From positions 213,501 through 277,500 of the forward strand of contig JAQFVV010006623.1 in the NCBI GenBank assembly GCA_028023455.1: 64,000 nucleotides of DNA, in the 5' to 3' direction. This DNA is from Epiperipatus broadwayi. Taxonomy: Eukaryota; Onychophora; Udeonychophora; Euonychophora; Peripatidae. The notes beneath the pieces are model-generated. The model was not told where the DNA came from. It saw only the letters and a program-made list of their open reading frames with translations, and searched no databases. A program made the position numbers and the translations under genes. Below are positions 58,284-64,000 of this stretch, in pieces (the stretch's first letter is position 1; every line of letters starts with the position of its first letter).

Positions 58284-61200
58284 TATGGGATTTTTTAAAT
58301 ATTTTATACAGATATCAGTTAGCATTTACGCATTGTTTCTATGTACTATACCACATATAGAATCTATCTTATATATACACACAGATATTTGTTTTCGAGG
58401 AATGTTGTAATCAAATAAATCATGTCTACATGATGTCTGATAGTTACATCATAAAACTGCCTAAAATTACTTTTTTTTCCTTTTAGGAAGAAGTAATTTA
58501 AAACCAATACAAATTTGAAGACCATACAGATAAAAATATATAAATCAGAGTACTGAAGTATGCTTTATTAAATTCATAGTGAAATAAGGCATTAGTTAAT
58601 AATATCTATTTATAGTAACTAACATCTGAATGACAAAATTATATAAGGACCGGTTTCAAGGGAACTCTTTTTGTCAGCAGTGTAATCTTAAATACCATTA
58701 AACATAAATTAGAATATAAAGTGGATTTTATTGGGTTAATTTGAATCAGTATAAAATGAAAGACAAAATTACTCAATGTGATGCTTTTTAGTTATTAAAT
58801 ATTATTATATGCTGTCCAGATAAAATTATAATCTTTTGTTTTTATATGATCACAAATGCATATACAATATTTGTAAACGATGTACATAAAGTACATTTAC
58901 AAAATATATACAAATGTACATGTACTTGTTATATATCATTTTTCAATAATTACAAATAAAAAAAATAAAAATTAATATATTGTCACACACTTGAAAGCAA
59001 TACAATGTGACTTAAAAGTCTGGAACTGTAGAAAAATAATTGCTATAATATATTTTATTGCAAAGAAAAATAAATTAATATTTTATGATGAAAGTTAAAT
59101 TAGATTAAATGAAGGCATAATAAAGTATTTATACAATTTCATGGTAATATTAAACATGTTTTTAGACCTGTGAATGAATTCATAAACCTTTAAAATGCAA
59201 TGATACTTCTCTTTGAACTAATATTAGCTAAATTACTGATGTTTTGACAGGAAATCATTAGCTGGTGGAATCCAATTGAAATGTCAGTATAATGCTAATA
59301 TTAATAAGCAAATGTAAACATGAATGAATCCAAAACATTGTACTGGTCAAAATTGTATATTAACTCAACATGATTCACAGCCTGGGGAAAAGTACCTCGA
59401 ATCCAACCATATGCAAAATCAAAGATAAAGAATACTTATGGATTCTGCCCTATTTACCACTCTCTAAATCTGCCATCTAATTAACAACATTTTTGAGGCA
59501 AGCAATTAATCTTTTCCACACTCCGACCTACTAGCATCAATGGTGGAGCATGAGCAACTGATTCGAATGTCTAATTCTAATATTAACTCTAATTAGACCT
59601 ATCCAGTAACTTAAATATAGGAATGGTATTATGTGACCTAGAGTCATCAGATAGCAGCACAATAATTAATTAGAAAAGCTAATTTTAGAATGAAATGAAT
59701 AGAGACGAACCACAGGTAGCTTGAATTTACATGTATATTTAATAAAACATTTTTATAACTCATCTAATGTCTCTCTGTTTTCATTTCATATATTAGTTGA
59801 CAAATTTCTATTCTGTCATTAATTATACCTCGAGTAAGGGAGCGATATATTTCATATGCCAATTTAACAATATGTAAATAATTAGAGTTTTTATGGAAGA
59901 TGTCCACTCAAGTCTGAGATATATGAAACAAATATTAAATAGTCCCAATTTAAACACAACTTTATGACAAGTGAAATGATTTTTAAGAGAGAAATAATTA
60001 AATCCTATTTTAGGAATTGGTCTTGAGAAGAGTGACATGTTTAAAAAATAAACGAATCACGATATTCGCAAATAAATTAATCAGACCATAGTTAATCCAC
60101 CGTGATGTGCTCAGGACAAAAGAAAATGAACAAACCCAGCATTTGACATTACATTACCAGCATAGACTCAATTCACCTTTCACATTCCAATGATGCCAAG
60201 AAATAAAATGAATGGTTTGCTCCAGGATGGGAATCACCAGGGCTGACTAAGCTCAGCTTAACCTAGCTCTTCCCATTTTGTCTTTCATATCCTGACAAGA
60301 AAATTTCATAGCCCGTGAAATTATCATGTGGTCTACTTTTGATCAAGCGATCACAAAGAACAAAAGATGAGTAATCAAGTAAAATGCTGGCAAGGTAAAA
60401 TACGAGTACTGGAGAATATATTTTTAGACTTTAATTGTACTGAGCTATAAAGATTACATAAATGTTATATGAATTGACCACGATTGGACCAAAGAATAAA
60501 CTAATTTATTACGAATATCATTTTATGAGCAACATATCTCTACCCTCAAAACAAAATCCCACTAATATTTCAATCAATATTTTATTACTCTCTTTCACTA
60601 TTTAGCATGAATATATTTCAAAACCTCCTCCCTCTCACTCTTTAAAAATGAAATAATATAACTAAATAAAATTTCATGCTTGAATCTAGTGTCTCCCCCA
60701 CAACTAAACCGTGTACGCAGAAAAATTTTAAAAACACATAATAATATAAAATGGTTTCATCTCGACAAAACAAAGGTGGCTCCAAGTATTAATCATTCAG
60801 AGCTAGAGAATTATTCATTTTATTTACCAACAAACATTGGTCGGAAAATAGAAAGCAAAATATTTAATTAGATAAAACTTTTGTCGAGATGGAACAAATT
60901 GGCATATATTCATTTCATTTGAATTAAGACACTTATCAGTCTCAACAAATATATTTTTGAGTAAACAATATTTTCTAAACTGCATTAAAAGAAACTTTAG
61001 CATTAAGAGGCATAACTTTAAGACAGATAGAATGAGAGCAAAGACATTAGATTTAAAGTGATAGCAAGTAAAATTTACAAAAATTTAGTTAAACAGTTAT
61101 ATTACATTAAGGGGATTTCATTTAGAAGACATTAAAATAGAAAAAATTACATTATTGGGTCAACTGGAGTTTTTGAAGAATAAATTAGGTGGTTAGCAAT

Positions 61201-62230
61201 AAACAAATTTGGAACATATTACCTAATTTATTCCGAGTCCTTGTGGAAGTTTGGATCCCATGATGAAATATGAATTTCAGCAAAGGCATAGCTAGCTATA
61301 TATTTTACTATGAGAGTTCAAAGTTCAGCAGTTCACCATTTCTCTGGCTTATGGTATTTTGGCGATATTTAGGAGTGGGGAGACGGACAGGTTAAAAGAT
61401 GTCTACTCAACTACCATACTTTCAGCATCTCTATAATTATTTAAAAAAATTTGACTGGTGGATTTGCCATGCACTCACTGACAAAAACTGACTGGCTGAT
61501 CTCTATTGTTCTCCTGGGTTATTTATACCCTTTTCTGACTATTTTTTGGGAAATTCCCTGTTTCATTTGCTCAAGCCTAAGTGGCTATGTTGAAATTCTG
61601 GTGACTGCAATTATTAACCTAAAGTAGATTTGCATTGTATTCTTGAGATTCATTCTCCCGATACACCCAATGATTTTATTATTTCAAATCTATTTTTAAT
61701 TAATTTTAGTCTTGAAGAATTTATGTTTCAAATCTTTTTTCCATTTTAATTTTACTTTAATTAAAAAATTACATTACCATTTTGTTGATTTTTGTTTGTT
61801 TGACGCTACAGAATGTTAGTAAGGTTTATCATGGAAGTAAATCTCCAGAATAAAATACCTAAAAAAATAGCATATTAAAATTTATCAATTTTTATAAAAG
61901 TTTTCATCTGTAATTATATATATATATATATGTATTTGGGCATATATATATATACGGGCCCTCCAATATTTATACTAAAAACATTTTAAATAGAAAATTG
62001 ATATTTTTAATCATTTATTTGCTGGTCTAAAATTTAAATGTATCTAAAATGGCAGATGGAAAGTTTTATAAACATCATAACATGTGTGGATCTGGTTTGA
62101 TCCTAGTCTAGCAATGTAGAAAGATGTGAAGCATGGATATGGCCTACAGATCCATTGCTTCAATATATATTCATATCTTTTACCCATAAAAACCTTTGCT
62201 TTAATATTTTAAGCCTTTACAAAGATAATA
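58284..62230. other. Largely featureless interval with small inverted repeats
   Basis: No supported gene. Two inverted repeats are visible: GTTTCATCTCGACAAAA (60754-60770) with TTTTGTCGAGATGGAAC (60879-60895), one mismatch; and GAATAAATTAGGT (61178-61190) with ACCTAATTTATTC (61221-61233), perfect. The 63-codon frame at 60680-60871 lies across the first and has no motif. (AT)n tracts lie at 61917-61931 and 61945-61954. Confidence 0.4.
59255..59350 (+). repeat. Short dispersed repeat, copy 1
   Basis: Shares AAATGTCAGTATAATGCTAAT, TAAGCAA/TAAACAA and AATCCAAAA in order with 62320-62385. Family not recognised. Confidence 0.45.
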
Positions 62231-62319
62231 AAATGACTAAAATGAAAAAAAAAAAAACAGTTTTCTGATTTTTTTATGTTTATGCAATGACCAACACTAA
62301 TTTGGAAGATGACTGATAG

Positions 62320-62385
62320 GATTGAGTCAAAATGTCAGTACAATGCTAATACTAGTAAACAATTCTAAAAAACAAATCCAAAATA
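62320..62385 (+). repeat. Short dispersed repeat, copy 2
   Basis: Pairs with 59255-59350 in the same orientation (AAATGTCAGTACAATGCTAAT). It runs directly into the LTR-like relic that follows. Confidence 0.45.
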
Positions 62386-62399
62386 TGCCAGGTTCTGAT

Positions 62400-62690
62400 T
62401 AGAAGTAGGGAGGGAGACATTTCGCTACAGTCAGATCTAAGGTCTTTGGGTAGGATGCTGTGAATGATACAATGAAATACTTAACCTTTGATCATATCTA
62501 CCTCCAACAGATTATCTCTGTGTTTACACATTAAATTTAGATACAATTTGGTCTAGTTCATCCATACCTCACCCCTCCTTCATGCTCCATTACGCCTCAA
62601 TATTTGAACTCGGGGAGAAATATGCCTTCGGTTATCTTCAGGGGTGACTTTACATTAGATATCAGCTACTGCACCTCTATATAAGTTCTA
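62400..62690 (-). repeat. Relic resembling the first element's LTR
   Basis: Blocks AGGATGCT, ACAATGAAATAC, CATTACGCC, GAACTCGGGGAG, TCTTCAGGGGTGA and CTATATAAG occur in the same order and spacing as in 6640-6905. Strongly diverged, with no internal region beside it, so probably a solo LTR fragment. Confidence 0.45.
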
Positions 62691-62699
62691 ATTGATTTA

Positions 62700-64000
62700 A
62701 AAATCCATCCAATCATATTGCTGTATTATTATATAAAAATGAAATGTGTATGTATGTACTCGGTTATAAGTTGATGAATAAATGTATAAATGATTTTGAT
62801 AAACCCAGAGACCATTTTAATGTAAATCAAGCTAATGTTTATTAAGTAACCAAAGAAATAAAATTAGAACTTTTTAACATGATAAAATAATATAATTGTG
62901 TGTATCAAGAATGTATTTCTACCATATCAACAATTAAATGGGTTCACTTTGCCAGACTCTTACCCGTGGTAGAGATCCACAACATGGCACTAATTATTTA
63001 CAAAGCAAATAAAATAATAATAATAAAATCATTATTAGATCGACTGCAAAGCTAACTAGCTAATTTATAATATTATATAAATATATCCATGGTAGCCATG
63101 TTGTTCAATTTCTACTATCAGTGTTCTATCTTTTTGGGGCCCCCTTATCTATGTGCAATTCCCTAAGTTGATAGAAAAGAATATCCACACTAGAAGATTT
63201 ATCATTGATACTGAAAAAATAAATATAAATGATTATTAGTTAATAGCAAAAAAACATAAACTCTGTCCTGCAATAAGTGTATGTGCTTAATATGGAATAA
63301 TATCAAAGATCTTACTTTATTCTATATTATAGTGATGATGATCAATGTAAAATTGCTAAGGGAAAGCTGACTTAAACTTTATTTGACATAAATAAATAAA
63401 AATTTGATCTAACTTAATAATCCCCCCCCCTCATTTTGTTGCTTTCACCTAGAATGGACTCTTCCAAATTGTAGACATGTTTAAGCTTCCAAGTGTGGAA
63501 ATAAATAAAACTAGAATTTTACAGACATGCATAAAGAAAAATATACATAATAAAATCAAAAATTTTATTAGTTCATCTTGGTTAATGTTCATGAGTTTGG
63601 AAATAATGTCTTTTATGGATGCAGTCTACCTCTCTTCAGATCACTCTCCTGAAATAAATTATCAATTTGCTAGAATTCCTTGGCAACATGCTTGAAACAA
63701 TATTGTTTCCATTTTCTGCAGTTGCTTTCCTTCTCAATCCAAATAGACATTTAGTATGGGACATTTGGTGTTCCTTTAGGCATTATACAAACAAGTAAAT
63801 TGTCATTGCATTTCTATGGTCAGAACAGTAGCACTCCAGTCCTATTACCATGTTAATTTAGCCAAGATACATTGTACAGCAGTTTATAACAGATTTAATT
63901 TTTCTTGATTTGCTATTTAGCATTTAACAGTATATATAAAGAAAAAATACTCTATTTTATTTAAATGCTGGCAATGTTCTACTTTTTTTCTTTCATCGTG
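62700..64000. other. AT-rich interval, no supported gene
   Basis: A 72-codon plus frame at 63477-63695 shows no motif. Otherwise nothing recognised. Confidence 0.35.

Noticed and set aside
1-64000. CRISPR arrays, bacterial operons, ribosome binding sites
   Set aside because: Base composition, SINEs, LINEs and LTR elements show nuclear eukaryotic DNA; no regular short spaced repeats of CRISPR type.

Overview
The window is AT-rich, gene-poor eukaryotic DNA from what looks like an animal genome. (AT)n tracts lie everywhere, many at the edges of mobile elements. The open frames long enough to notice are pieces of retroelements. The mix of RTE-type LINEs, Penelope-like elements with a GIY-YIG domain, LTR retrotransposons, tRNA-like SINEs and hammerhead-ribozyme repeats fits an invertebrate, perhaps a mollusc. 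The species cannot be fixed from the sequence, and I find no intact cellular gene.

Layout. 1-10.2 kb: two long inverted arms (about 1255-3175 and 7338-9310) enclose a decayed LTR retrotransposon on the minus strand (gag, integrase tail, primer binding site, 5' LTR). A direct repeat (1-689 and 9558-10169) lies outside the arms. 10.2-19.8 kb: a second minus-strand LTR element with two LTRs of about 1.55 kb, a primer binding site, and a gag split by an insertion; no pol was recognised. A palindromic hammerhead array (11831-13066) sits inside it. 20.1-21.9 kb: a poly-T-rich tandem array of about 560 bp units. 22-34 kb: a 96 bp perfect tandem duplication, a possible exon, a Penelope-like pseudogene, a SINE and a LINE fragment. 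34.5-35.0 kb: a tandem pair of hammerhead ribozymes 408 bp apart. 35.5-38.1 kb: an eroded minus-strand RTE copy. 41.6-42.7 kb: a DNA transposon with 39 bp terminal inverted repeats. 43.0-46.3 kb: a nearly full-length RTE LINE, broken by stops and frameshifts. 46.4-47.9 kb: three Penelope-type fragments. 48-55 kb: mostly featureless. 56.0-57.5 kb: a second palindromic hammerhead array, with a small tRNA-like SINE inserted in it. 58 kb: a long hairpin directly abutting a second copy of that SINE. 59-64 kb: mostly featureless, with a relic resembling the first element's LTR.

The most notable content is three families of type I hammerhead ribozyme repeats (about 402, 408 and 420-480 bp). The conserved core (CTGATGA, stem II, GAAA, short stem III, UH cleavage site, stem I) is visible. 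In all three families stem III is a short self-complementary sequence, which suggests cleavage as a dimer. This is how animal retrozymes are built: non-coding retroelements thought to spread through small circular RNAs. Two of the loci are head-to-head arrays in which the ribozyme strands point outward from a centre. At one of them the centre falls at the predicted self-cleavage site. The RTE and Penelope elements nearby are the kinds of elements that could have supplied reverse transcriptase in trans, but that link is inference.
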